Below, in pieces: positions 16,286 to 24,289 of a DNA stretch of 32,850 nt; position 1 is the stretch's first letter, and the number at the start of each line of letters is the position of its first letter. A program made the translations under genes and the position numbers. The notes under the pieces are model-generated. The model was given only the letters and a program-made list of their open reading frames with translations, was not told the origin of the DNA and made no database searches. The stretch spans positions 1 to 32,850 of the forward strand of contig JAFXRC010000048.1 of assembly GCA_017526585.1 (NCBI GenBank), given 5' to 3'. The DNA is from Fibrobacter sp. GTDB taxonomy: Bacteria > Fibrobacterota > Fibrobacteria > Fibrobacterales > Fibrobacteraceae.

Positions 16286-17875
16286 ATGGATAAAATGATG
16301 AAGCTACTCACTCGAATTTTATCGGTTCTGATGCTATTTGCAGCATTTGCTACCGCAGACACGACTAGCATCGCCCCTGTCGATTCCACAAAGGCGATTC
16401 CCAGTCAAGCCGGGAATGACTCATTGAAGGCCGGAATCAACAAAATCGAAAAGAAGCATGCCGTGTGGATTAAGCTGGAAGGCGACGTAGAACCGTCGAT
16501 GTACGACTTCTGCGCACGCGCCATCGATGACGCGCTCAAGGAAAAACCGGACTACATCGTGTTCGAAATCAACACCTTCGGCGGACGCCTCGACGCAGCA
16601 TTCGACCTGGTAGACACCATCATGGCAGTCAAGGGCCCGACGACCATCGCGCTCGTGAAAAAGAAGGCGATTAGTGCCGGTAGCCTTATCGCGCTCGCCT
16701 GCCAGAAGCTCTACATGCTCGAAGCGACCACCATCGGCGACTGCGCCCCCATTGTGCAGGGCGGCGATGGCACTCCGCAAATCGTAGGCGAAAAGATACA
16801 GTCCCCCCTGCGCGCAAAGTTCAGGAACCTCGCCCAGAGAAACGGCTACCCGGAGCTTTTAAGTTCAGCTTTCGTGACGCCGGAGCTTGAAATTCTGGAA
16901 CTCACTGCAACGCTCGACAAGGGCAAGAAGACGCAGCGCGACACGACACTCATTATCGAAGGCGATAAATATGTTGTCCTCGACAGCACCGAAAAGAGCT
17001 TCTGGGGTGCACCGAAAATTCTCGTGAAAGAAGGCGAACTCCTGACCATGACCGACAAGGAAGCCATGGAACTCGGTTTTTCGAAGGGAACCTTCAAGGA
17101 CCGCAAAGACTTTGAGACGGCTCTTGCCATCGAAAGCCGGAGCGAAGTCGAGACGACGCTCGGCGAAGACATCGCATCGGCAATCGCCGCCATTTCGGGA
17201 CTGCTCCTGATACTTGGATTCGGGGCACTCTACATTGAATTTAAGACGCCGGGCTTTGGGCTTTTCGGCATCATCGGCATCATCCTCATCGGCATCGTGT
17301 TCTTGGGACAGTTTGCGCCGCAGCTCGACGGCTACATTCCCGCCATCCTGCTCGTTGCAGGCGTGGCGCTGTTCCTCGTGGAAATTTTTGTGATGCCGGG
17401 GACGTTCCTGTTTGGAATCGGCGGCATCGTGTGCATGATTCTTGCACTAGCACTCTCGTTCGAGCCTTCGGAAATTCCTGAATATGTTCCCGAAGCCATC
17501 GAGACGACCTTCGATGCAACCCCCTGGCTCATCGGGCTACTGTACATGTTATGTTGCGCAGCGATAGCGCTAGTGTTCCCGATTGCCGCAAGCAAGTACC
17601 TGATTTCGCTACTGCCCGAAGGCTGGACTCCGATGCTCAAGACCGACCTTGAAACCGCCGCATCGCCGACCGAAGCAGTCGAAACCGTTGCCATTGGCGA
17701 CATCGGAACCGCCAAGACATTCCTCCGCCCCGTCGGACAGGCAAGCTTCAGCATGGCAGACGGAAGCACTAAGCTTTTTGATGTGCAGACGCACGGCGAA
17801 ATAATCGAAGCGGGCCAAAAGGTCAAGGTAGAAGCCGTGCAGGAAGGACACATCTGGGTTGTATTAGACGAATGA
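16286..17875 (+). CDS. NfeD-family membrane-bound serine protease
   Basis: This 529-residue protein has a signal peptide (cleavage near ATA/DTT, residue 24), then a ClpP/SppA-like protease domain (about 58-290). NTFGGRLDAAFDL, the nucleophile region AISAGSLIAL (Ser130) and Lys170 in GEKIQS fit the Ser-Lys dyad of the long NfeD form. Next come four to five membrane segments (about 305-470) and a C-terminal NfeD OB-fold domain (IGDIGTAKTFLRPVGQASF ... VQEGHIWVVLDE). Such proteases work with SPFH proteins, and one lies downstream. Residues 37-45 (AIPSQAGND) derive from a palindromic repeat in the linker after the signal peptide. It follows the acyltransferase by 3 bases and overlaps the FliB-like gene by four. 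Confidence 0.9.
   Translation: MDKMMKLLTRILSVLMLFAAFATADTTSIAPVDSTKAIPSQAGNDSLKAGINKIEKKHAVWIKLEGDVEPSMYDFCARAIDDALKEKPDYIVFEINTFGGRLDAAFDLVDTIMAVKGPTTIALVKKKAISAGSLIALACQKLYMLEATTIGDCAPIVQGGDGTPQIVGEKIQSPLRAKFRNLAQRNGYPELLSSAFVTPELEILELTATLDKGKKTQRDTTLIIEGDKYVVLDSTEKSFWGAPKILVKEGELLTMTDKEAMELGFSKGTFKDRKDFETALAIESRSEVETTLGEDIASAIAAISGLLLILGFGALYIEFKTPGFGLFGIIGIILIGIVFLGQFAPQLDGYIPAILLVAGVALFLVEIFVMPGTFLFGIGGIVCMILALALSFEPSEIPEYVPEAIETTFDATPWLIGLLYMLCCAAIALVFPIAASKYLISLLPEGWTPMLKTDLETAASPTEAVETVAIGDIGTAKTFLRPVGQASFSMADGSTKLFDVQTHGEIIEAGQKVKVEAVQEGHIWVVLDE
16396..16420. repeat. Short palindromic repeat carried in frame inside nfeD
   Basis: ATTCCC (16397-16402) pairs with GGGAAT (16411-16416) around agtcaagcc and is followed by gac. 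This matches the widespread 'gattcccgggtcaagcccgggaatgac' kind of intergenic repeat. It encodes AIPSQAGND in the low-complexity linker between signal peptide and protease domain. Confidence 0.55.
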
Positions 17876-18852
17876 TTCTTATAAAGCCAGACTTTTACGA
17901 CAATTTCAAATGCACCGCCTCGCGCTGCAGCGACACCTGCTGCGTGGGCTGGGAAATTGACATCGACAAACAGTCGCAGGAAACCTACCGCAACGTTTCT
18001 GGAGCTTTCGGCGAAAGGCTTCGCGAAAACATCATTGACGGACATTTCAAGCTGCTTCCGCACGACCGTTGCCCGTTTTTGGACAAGGAAAACCTTTGCG
18101 AAATCTACCAGCAGCTGGGCGAAGGGGCTCTCTGCGATATCTGCCGCGAACATCCGCGATTCGTAGAAGTCTACGGAGATATCATGGAGCGCGGACTCGG
18201 ACTCTGCTGCGAAGAAGCGACAAGACTTTTGCTTGAAGGCGAAGGTCCGTTGCATCTTGTTTCCGAAGAAAGCGACGAGCCCGAGGATGAACTCGACGAA
18301 GATGATGAGGAAATCCGCAACGAAGTGCTTTACGAACGCGAGCAGATGTTCCGATTCCTTGCCGACGATTCCCTGTCCTTCAGCGCCAAGCTCTACAATG
18401 CCTTCGGCATTTCTAGCGAAGTTCCTTTTGCACCACTTGAAGACGCGCAGTCTCACCTGGAGTTCCTCGAAAAGACAGTCAGCTTCGGCCCCGCCTGGGA
18501 TAGCGCGCTCGCGCGAATCAAGGCGAAAGTCGCTGCGGGCGAAGTCGCCGACCAGGGTTTCTTCTCGGAAGACGAAAGCAGAAGGCTACTCGCCTATCTA
18601 ATCTACCGTCACTACGCCAAATGTCTCTTTGAAGGATTCGAACAAGGCAAACGACTTTTCGCCGTATTCTTCTGGAATGTGGCGAGGTTCTTTACGCGCG
18701 AACTCGCTGGGGTTTCCAATGCTGTCCCCACCAACGCTGCGCAAGCTAAGCAAGTCAAAATCGATGCCATTAAAATCCTTTCGAAGCAGCTGGAATACGC
18801 CGAAGAGAACATGGTGCTGTTGGAACGCGCCCTAGAAGGCGACGAAGAATAG
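17872..18852 (+). CDS. FliB-like putative protein-lysine N-methylase with Cys cluster
   Basis: The 326-residue protein carries the FliB (flagellin lysine-N-methylase) N-terminal signature: FYDNFKCTASRCSDTCCVGW (Cys14, 19, 23, 24), RCPFLDKENLCEIY (Cys67, 76), LCDICREHPRF (Cys88, 91) and GLGLCCEEA. The Cys pattern suggests an iron-sulfur or zinc site. An acidic linker follows (about 137-150) and then a helical C-terminal half. No flagellar gene is seen here and Fibrobacter is not known to be flagellated, so the substrate is probably another protein; this is inference. It overlaps nfeD by four bases and lies just before the SPFH gene. Confidence 0.82.
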   Translation: MILIKPDFYDNFKCTASRCSDTCCVGWEIDIDKQSQETYRNVSGAFGERLRENIIDGHFKLLPHDRCPFLDKENLCEIYQQLGEGALCDICREHPRFVEVYGDIMERGLGLCCEEATRLLLEGEGPLHLVSEESDEPEDELDEDDEEIRNEVLYEREQMFRFLADDSLSFSAKLYNAFGISSEVPFAPLEDAQSHLEFLEKTVSFGPAWDSALARIKAKVAAGEVADQGFFSEDESRRLLAYLIYRHYAKCLFEGFEQGKRLFAVFFWNVARFFTRELAGVSNAVPTNAAQAKQVKIDAIKILSKQLEYAEENMVLLERALEGDEE

Positions 18853-18867
18853 CTGGAATCAGACATT

Positions 18868-18873
18868 TATATA
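18868..18873 (+). promoter_or_regulatory. Candidate -10 box of the SPFH gene
   Basis: TATATA lies in the 41-base gap after the FliB-like gene, followed by an AAAGGA ribosome binding site (18881-18886). It would give the SPFH gene its own transcript besides read-through. Confidence 0.35.
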
Positions 18874-18893
18874 TAAACAAAAAGGACTTCGAT

Positions 18894-19664
18894 ATGAAAA
18901 AGAGCTTCATCTTGGCCATCGCGGCCGCATTCACCTTCTTCGGCTGCGCCCAGATTGACGAAACGGAACGCGGCGTAGTTCTGCAGTTCGGAAAATACAA
19001 CGAGACTTTCGAACCGGGACTCAACTTCTACAACATCATTACTAAGGAAGTCATTCGCATTCCGGTGTGCACGCAGCTTGAAACCGTCAAGATCGAATCC
19101 GGTTCCAAGGACCTGCAGACCGTCTACGTGGCAACGAACGTGAACTACCACGTTGACCCGCAAAACGTCGACAAGATCTACTCCAAGTACGGCACCCGCT
19201 ACGTAGCTACCGTGCTGCAGCCCAAGATTAAGGAGACCATCACCGGCATCACGCCGCAGTACGTTCCCGAAGAAATGCTGCAGAAGCGCGAAGAAATCCG
19301 CAGCCGTATGGAAAACGCTCTCAAGTCCAAGCTCGATTCCGCAGGCGCACACATCATCATCGACGGTTTCACCATCACCGAATTCCAGTTCAGCCGCGCC
19401 TTCAACGAGGCCATCGAGGCCAAGCAGGTTCAGGAACAGGAAGCCCTGAAGGAAAAGAACATCAAGATCAAGATGGACTACCAGAACGAGCAGCGCGTCG
19501 CCAAGGCTAAGGCGGACTCCGCCGTCATCGCGCTCCAGATGGAAGCCCTGAAAAAGCAGAACGGTAAAGAATACCTGATGCTCAAGTGGATTGAAAAGTG
19601 GGACGGAAAGCTCCCGCAGGTGAACGGGAATGACAAGATCATTCCGATGTTCAATATGCAGTAA
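18894..19664 (+). CDS. SPFH/prohibitin-family lipoprotein
   Basis: The 256-residue product has a band-7/prohibitin domain: ETERGVVLQFGKYNETFEPGLNFYNII at the start, a middle region with VATNVNYHVDPQNVDKIYSKYG, and the helical end EAIEAKQVQEQEALKEKNIKIKMDYQNEQRVAKAKADSAVIAL. These proteins form ring-like assemblies at membranes and control proteases. The N-terminus is MKKSFILAIAAAFTFFGC, a good lipobox with Cys18, where family members usually have a membrane anchor; it would be tethered by lipid instead, perhaps at the outer membrane. AAAGGA lies 7 bases before the ATG. It follows nfeD and the FliB-like gene in the same direction. Confidence 0.85.
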   Translation: MKKSFILAIAAAFTFFGCAQIDETERGVVLQFGKYNETFEPGLNFYNIITKEVIRIPVCTQLETVKIESGSKDLQTVYVATNVNYHVDPQNVDKIYSKYGTRYVATVLQPKIKETITGITPQYVPEEMLQKREEIRSRMENALKSKLDSAGAHIIIDGFTITEFQFSRAFNEAIEAKQVQEQEALKEKNIKIKMDYQNEQRVAKAKADSAVIALQMEALKKQNGKEYLMLKWIEKWDGKLPQVNGNDKIIPMFNMQ

Positions 19665-19667
19665 TTT

Positions 19668-21086
19668 TTAAAAATTCTTGTCTAGCACATGGCGGCGCCA
19701 CTTGCCGCTTTTCCAACGCCACCAGAACAGGACCGGCGCCGTACTGTATATTGCCACCAGGGCGATCCATGCGTAGTGTGCCGGCAAGTGCAAAACGTAT
19801 GCCGCGACATAGAGAGTTCCCGCAACGCACCAGTTCATAATAGCGCACGCGAACATGACCCACAGCGTATCGCCTGCGCCACGGAGCGCCCCCGCATAAA
19901 TTACCAGAAGCACTTCTACAAAAATATAGAGTGTGGCAAAGCGCAGCATGAATATGCTCATGGGTCGAGCCGCATCGAAAATGGCTAGCGCCTCGGCAGA
20001 AGCTTCTGCCGCGTCGGGTCTGAAAATATCCGTAAGGACTCCCGGCAAGAAAATGAACAGCACGCCAATAATCAACGAATACCACCAGCCGAGTTTCACC
20101 CCCGAATAAGTGGAACGCGTCGCCGCGGCACCATCGCGTGCCCCCACGTAGCGCCCCACTAGGCTTGTCGATGCCACTTCCAGACCCATCAGCGGAACAT
20201 ACGCAACCATATCCCAGTTGAACATCACCGAAGCCGCCGTTGCCGATTCGGGACCGAGCGCGTGGAACATCAAAATCAGCAGCTGAAAAGCCGTCATGTT
20301 CAGGCACATCTCGACACCCGAAGGAATTCCCTTCTGCAGAAGTTCCTTAGTCAAGGGCCAGCTAAACGCAAACGCGTAACGAGTACGGAACCTTTTGTGG
20401 CAACTCTTGCCCCAGAATTTGGCGAACAGGATTACCGTCGAAACGAGATTACCAATCAATGTACCATAAGCAGCACCCGCCACGCCCAAGGCAGGAATCG
20501 GCCCCAAGCCGTAAATCAACACAAAGTTGCACGCCACGTTCACGAGCATGCCCACGAACGCCGCCTTCATCACAATCTTGGTTTCGCCAATGCCGCTAAA
20601 GAAGCACGGCGCCGCGTTGCGCACCAGGTTAATGATGCCGCCAAACATCAAAATGTTAAAGTAGGTCTTCTGGTACTGCAGCTGATCTGCCGGCAAATGT
20701 TCCATTCCAAACACAAAATGACCCAGCGGAATAGTCAAGTACAGCAGCGGTACCGAAATCAGCGACAGGTACACCGCCTGCATAAACACGCGGCCACAAT
20801 CCCAACGCTTTTTGCCACCCAGGCGCTGCGCCACCATCGCCGTCGTATAGCTGATGGCACCGGTGAAAAACATAGTCAAAGCAAGCTGCACCGCCCCCGC
20901 CCCAAGTGCCGCATTCATCTCGGCAGGACCAAGCTTCGAAAGGAACAGGCGGTCGATAAAAGTCATCAGCGTGTCGAAGGACATCGACAAAAGCATCGGA
21001 AGTGCCACCACGAACACATCCTTCACATCGCCGTTTTTCTTGAATCTTGACGGTCTATAGAACTTATTCAGTATTGCGTCGACCAT
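19668..21086 (-). CDS. MATE-family multidrug/sodium antiporter
   Basis: The 472-residue integral membrane protein has 12 hydrophobic segments arranged as two similar halves, each opening with a MATE-type helix (FVVALPMLLSMSFDTLMTFIDRLFLSKLG in part; GIPSGVEMCLNMTAFQLLILMF in part), and a GLEVASTSLVGRYVGARD motif. Such pumps expel drugs or metabolites in exchange for Na+ or H+. The ATG at 21086 is preferred over a TTG at 21098 because the TTG overlaps the promoter box. It converges on the SPFH gene with 3 bases between stops, and is divergent from ffh. Substrate is unknown. Confidence 0.9.
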   Translation of the reverse strand: MVDAILNKFYRPSRFKKNGDVKDVFVVALPMLLSMSFDTLMTFIDRLFLSKLGPAEMNAALGAGAVQLALTMFFTGAISYTTAMVAQRLGGKKRWDCGRVFMQAVYLSLISVPLLYLTIPLGHFVFGMEHLPADQLQYQKTYFNILMFGGIINLVRNAAPCFFSGIGETKIVMKAAFVGMLVNVACNFVLIYGLGPIPALGVAGAAYGTLIGNLVSTVILFAKFWGKSCHKRFRTRYAFAFSWPLTKELLQKGIPSGVEMCLNMTAFQLLILMFHALGPESATAASVMFNWDMVAYVPLMGLEVASTSLVGRYVGARDGAAATRSTYSGVKLGWWYSLIIGVLFIFLPGVLTDIFRPDAAEASAEALAIFDAARPMSIFMLRFATLYIFVEVLLVIYAGALRGAGDTLWVMFACAIMNWCVAGTLYVAAYVLHLPAHYAWIALVAIYSTAPVLFWWRWKSGKWRRHVLDKNF

Positions 21087-21097
21087 AGTGGGCGACA

Positions 21098-21103
21098 AAT
21101 ATA
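21098..21103 (-). promoter_or_regulatory. Candidate -10 box of the MATE gene
   Basis: TATATT on the minus strand ends 11 bases before the ATG at 21086. The context ctatatttgtcgcccactatg closely mirrors that of ffh on the other strand. Confidence 0.45.
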
Positions 21104-21113
21104 GATTTTTTTC

Positions 21114-21119
21114 TAAATT
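21114..21119 (+). promoter_or_regulatory. Candidate -10 box of ffh
   Basis: TAAATT ends 9 bases before the ATG at 21129, in the context ctaaatttgtgccactatg, with no ribosome binding site. Confidence 0.42.
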
Positions 21120-21128
21120 TGTGCCACT

Positions 21129-22493
21129 ATGTTTTCACAGCTGACTGACTCTCTAGAATCTACCCTCAAGAACCTGCGCGGGCAGGGCAAGCTCACCGAA
21201 GAAAACGTCGCCGAATCGCTGCGCGAAGTGCGCCGCGCGTTCCTCGAAGCCGACGTGAACTTCAACGTGACCCGCGACTTCGTGAAGGCCGTCAAGGAAA
21301 AGGCCCTGGGCTCCGAAGTGCTCACCTCGGTGACCCCCGGTCAGCAGATTGTGAAGATCATCCACGACGAACTCGTGGCCGTGATGGGCGGCGAAACAAA
21401 AGAAATCAACCTGTCGGGCCCGGCTCCGGTAGGCATCATGATGGCAGGTCTGCAGGGTTCGGGTAAGACAACCTTCGCCGGCAAAATTGCCCTCTGGATG
21501 CGCAGCAAAAAGAAGCGCAAGCCTCTCCTAGTGGCTGCCGACGTGTACCGCCCTGCCGCTATCAAGCAGCTGCAGGTACTCGGCAAGTCCATCGGCATTC
21601 CCGTTTACGACGAAGGTCAGGGCGACCCGGTCGAAATCATCAAGCACGGTTACCAGTACGCGAAGGATAACGGTTTTGACTTAGTCATCTACGATACCGC
21701 AGGCCGCCTGCAGATCGACGAAGAGCTGATGCAGGAACTCGAAAAGGCGAAGGAAGCGGTTCACCCCGACGAAATTCTGTTCGTGGCCGACGCCATGATC
21801 GGTCAGGAAGCGGTGAACGTGGCCGAGACCTTCTGGCAGCGCCTCTCGTTTACCGGCGTTTGCCTGTCGAAGATGGACGGTGACACCCGCGGCGGTGCAG
21901 CGCTTAGCATCAAGAAGATGACGGGCGTGCCCATCTGCTTTATCGGTGTCGGCGAAAAACTTTCGGACATTGAACTGTTCCACCCCGACCGCATGGCCAG
22001 CCGAATCCTCGGCATGGGCGACGTGGTGACACTCGTGGAACGCGCTCAGCAGGTCATCGACGAAAAAGACGCGAAGGACCTGAAGAAAAAAATTCTCAAT
22101 AACACCTTCGACCTGAACGATTTCTTGAACCAGCTGCGTACCATCAAGAAGCTCGGCCGCATCAAGGACATTCTAAGCCTGATTCCGGGCCTGAACAAGC
22201 TCCCTATCGACCAGATTGACGAAAAGGAACTGGTCTACGTGGAAGCCGTGCTCAGTTCCATGACCCCGAAGGAACGCAAGAAGCCCGACATTCTGGACGG
22301 CAGCCGCAAGGCCCGTGTAGCCAAGGGTTCCGGCACCGAAATCGGACGCGTGAACGCTGTGCTCAAGCAGTACGAGACGATGAAGGAAATGTTCAAGAAG
22401 GTGGGCGACATGGCTCGCCGGCAGAACAACGGTGGTCAAGTCGGTTCCAACTACACGCCACCCAAGGACAAGAAGAAAAAGAAGAAAAAATAA
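21129..22493 (+). CDS. ffh: Signal recognition particle protein Ffh (SRP54)
   Basis: This 454-residue GTPase binds 4.5S RNA and the signal sequences of membrane proteins and hands ribosomes to FtsY. The N domain (about 1-90) is followed by the G domain with GLQGSGKTTFAGKIAL (P-loop), DVYRPAAIKQL, DTAGRL, SKMDGDTRGGAAL and IGVGEKLSDIELFHPDRM, then the M domain with the RNA-binding SGTEIGRVNAVLKQYETMKEM. The C-terminus is a short Lys-rich tail (PPKDKKKKKKK), found in some Ffh proteins. Length and order are normal. No ribosome binding site precedes the ATG; a promoter box lies 9 bases away. A clear terminator follows. Confidence 0.98.
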   Translation: MFSQLTDSLESTLKNLRGQGKLTEENVAESLREVRRAFLEADVNFNVTRDFVKAVKEKALGSEVLTSVTPGQQIVKIIHDELVAVMGGETKEINLSGPAPVGIMMAGLQGSGKTTFAGKIALWMRSKKKRKPLLVAADVYRPAAIKQLQVLGKSIGIPVYDEGQGDPVEIIKHGYQYAKDNGFDLVIYDTAGRLQIDEELMQELEKAKEAVHPDEILFVADAMIGQEAVNVAETFWQRLSFTGVCLSKMDGDTRGGAALSIKKMTGVPICFIGVGEKLSDIELFHPDRMASRILGMGDVVTLVERAQQVIDEKDAKDLKKKILNNTFDLNDFLNQLRTIKKLGRIKDILSLIPGLNKLPIDQIDEKELVYVEAVLSSMTPKERKKPDILDGSRKARVAKGSGTEIGRVNAVLKQYETMKEMFKKVGDMARRQNNGGQVGSNYTPPKDKKKKKKK

Positions 22494-22498
22494 AAACG

Positions 22499-22529
22499 AA
22501 GCCCGCCAGTCAACGAACCGCGCGGGCTT
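22499..22529. terminator. Bidirectional terminator between ffh and the converging lipoprotein operon
   Basis: AAGCCCGC (22499-22506) pairs with GCGGGCTT (22522-22529) around a 15-base loop. T-rich tracts follow on both strands: ttttgcttt on plus, and cgtttttattttttc on minus. Confidence 0.85.
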
Positions 22530-22547
22530 TTGCTTTAATAAATCGCT

Positions 22548-23393
22548 TTAGTGGTTTTCGAGTTTACTTAAATCCGTAGAAAGCATTTTCCAGAGGCGGG
22601 ACGCGAAAGGTTCCGCCCATTCTTTTTCGGGAGCCACGCGGCTCGTGGTCGCGGCGGTAAATTCAGAATACACCAGGAACACGAGTTCTCCGTAGCGGGC
22701 ATCCCAGAGTGTCCAGAGCGTCTGCCAGGTATAGCCACCGCTCTTGCCGAGATCGGTATCCATGCGCACATTCAATACGACGGGAATCGACACATAGCGC
22801 AGCTCGTAGCGGCTAGCTAAAGCATTCAGCAGGTTCTTGAAATCCTTCGAGAGTTCACGGGAGATGTCCTGCTCTACCCCGTCGCGTTCCAGCCACGGGC
22901 TCATGTCGCTTAGCTTTTTACCGTCGGCAAAGACGGATTGCAGCAACATGAACGACAAACTGTCGAGATATGAAGAATCCGCATCGGGAAGCCGCATTCC
23001 CGGAAGCATGAGTTCGCGGCGCATCTTGGGGAACGCCTTGACCATCAGGGAATCTTCGACGCGAGCCAAGTCGAAATCGAGGGCGTCTGCGCTGAAGCTG
23101 TGGCAGAACTTGCACTTTTCGGGACGGTCGGCCTTGACCGAAAGCGCCGGGAACACGCCCCACACCGCCGAAGAATCCATGCGGCTATAGGCCTTCTTGT
23201 TCCACTCGCGATAAGACTTTTCGTCGCTAATTTTCAGTTCGATATCGCCGCGGGTGCCACATTCCTGGCAGGGAGCATCTTTCATGCTCGCATCGCCCGA
23301 AGCATCGTCACCACCCTGGCTGCCGGCACAGCCCGCAAACGAAAGCACACCCGCTACAGCAAGCGTCAAAGCCAATTCAACATATTTTTTCAT
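22548..23393 (-). CDS. Lipoprotein with CXXC and CXXCH motifs, function unknown
   Basis: The 281-residue product has a lipoprotein signal (LSFAGC, lipidated Cys22), then a short acidic/Gly linker. CQEC (42-45) and CKFCH (94-98) follow; the second fits the c-type haem attachment pattern CXXCH, though with one lone motif a zinc or disulfide role is equally possible. The C-terminal 80 residues (YVSIPVVLNVRMDTD ... LWTLWDARYGELVFLVYSEF) look like beta strands. No family is recognised. The ATG at 23393 starts one base after the nadK stop, so it ends a tightly coupled operon; an upstream in-frame start at 23450 would lie inside nadK and ruin the signal peptide. Confidence 0.7.
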   Translation of the reverse strand: MKKYVELALTLAVAGVLSFAGCAGSQGGDDASGDASMKDAPCQECGTRGDIELKISDEKSYREWNKKAYSRMDSSAVWGVFPALSVKADRPEKCKFCHSFSADALDFDLARVEDSLMVKAFPKMRRELMLPGMRLPDADSSYLDSLSFMLLQSVFADGKKLSDMSPWLERDGVEQDISRELSKDFKNLLNALASRYELRYVSIPVVLNVRMDTDLGKSGGYTWQTLWTLWDARYGELVFLVYSEFTAATTSRVAPEKEWAEPFASRLWKMLSTDLSKLENH

Positions 23394-23394
23394 T

Positions 23395-24288
23395 TTACAC
23401 CTGCCTCGGTTTACCCGTCCAGCCAAGCTTTTCGCGGAGAGCACCGACAAAACCTGTATGGCGCATGCGGATAAATGTCGTCACCAACTTGCTTTCGGCA
23501 AGGGTCACCACATCACCCGGCTTGAGCACCACCGTGGTGCGGCCATCGAAAACCAAATCTAGCGGACGGTCGACCGCAGATTTCATCTCAAGCTTCTTGG
23601 ACGAAAGCGAAAGCACCAGCGGACGCACAGAAAGGCTTCCCGGCGCTACCGGGGTCAGCACCACTGCAGGGGTCGCAGGGTGAATGATCGGGCCTCCTGC
23701 CGCAAGGTTGTAGGCGGTGGAACCTGTCGGCGTAGAGACGAGTAGGGAATCTGCCCAGTAGTCCGTCAGGGCGGTTCCGTTGTACGCCACACTCACATTC
23801 ACCATGCGCTCGGGCGCGTGCGCACGAACGTGGACTTCGTTGAGCACGGTCTGCTTCGCCACCTGCTTCTTGCCGTGGTACACCACCGCTTCAATCATCA
23901 TGCGCTCGCGGGTCGAGAAGTCGCCCGCAAGCAAACTATCCAAAGTCTGAGTAAGACCTTCAACACGGCTTTCCGCCAGGAATCCGACTCGACCCGCATT
24001 CACGCCCAGAATGGGCGTGTCGTGCCCGAGCGCCATGTGCGCCGCCGAAAGCACCGTGCCGTCGCCGCCTATTGCCAAGAGCAAGTCCGACTTGCAAAGC
24101 GCACTTTCCTTGACTACCTTGATCGGCTTGCGCACCAGTTCCTTCAAATTTTCCAAGACGCAGAAAGTCACCTGCGGATGTTCATCCGCCCACTTGGAAA
24201 TCATGTCGAGGGCAAGAGCCAGGTCCGGATTTTTGTCCTTCCAGCCCACGATGCCAATCGTCCGAAAACGGATATCGCCTTTTTTCAT
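23395..24288 (-). CDS. nadK: NAD kinase
   Basis: This 297-residue cytosolic enzyme phosphorylates NAD to NADP. The diagnostic GGDGT (74-78, in LLLAIGGDGTVLSAAH), the NE/H motif in TVLNEVHVRAH, and the Gly-rich STPTGSTAYNLAAGGPIIHP segment are all present, and the length is normal. A GGAGG ribosome binding site lies in the end of the preceding gene about 8 bases before the ATG. It lies in an operon with chorismate mutase, prephenate dehydrogenase and the EPSP-synthase-like gene; NADP supply for shikimate reduction could explain the link, by inference. Confidence 0.97.
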   Translation of the reverse strand: MKKGDIRFRTIGIVGWKDKNPDLALALDMISKWADEHPQVTFCVLENLKELVRKPIKVVKESALCKSDLLLAIGGDGTVLSAAHMALGHDTPILGVNAGRVGFLAESRVEGLTQTLDSLLAGDFSTRERMMIEAVVYHGKKQVAKQTVLNEVHVRAHAPERMVNVSVAYNGTALTDYWADSLLVSTPTGSTAYNLAAGGPIIHPATPAVVLTPVAPGSLSVRPLVLSLSSKKLEMKSAVDRPLDLVFDGRTTVVLKPGDVVTLAESKLVTTFIRMRHTGFVGALREKLGWTGKPRQV

Positions 24289-24289
24289 A

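Noticed and set aside
19663..19676. Palindrome aatttttaaaaatt between the converging SPFH and MATE genes as a terminator
   Set aside because: It has only A-T pairs and no loop or T-run of its own, and it overlaps coding sequence at both ends.
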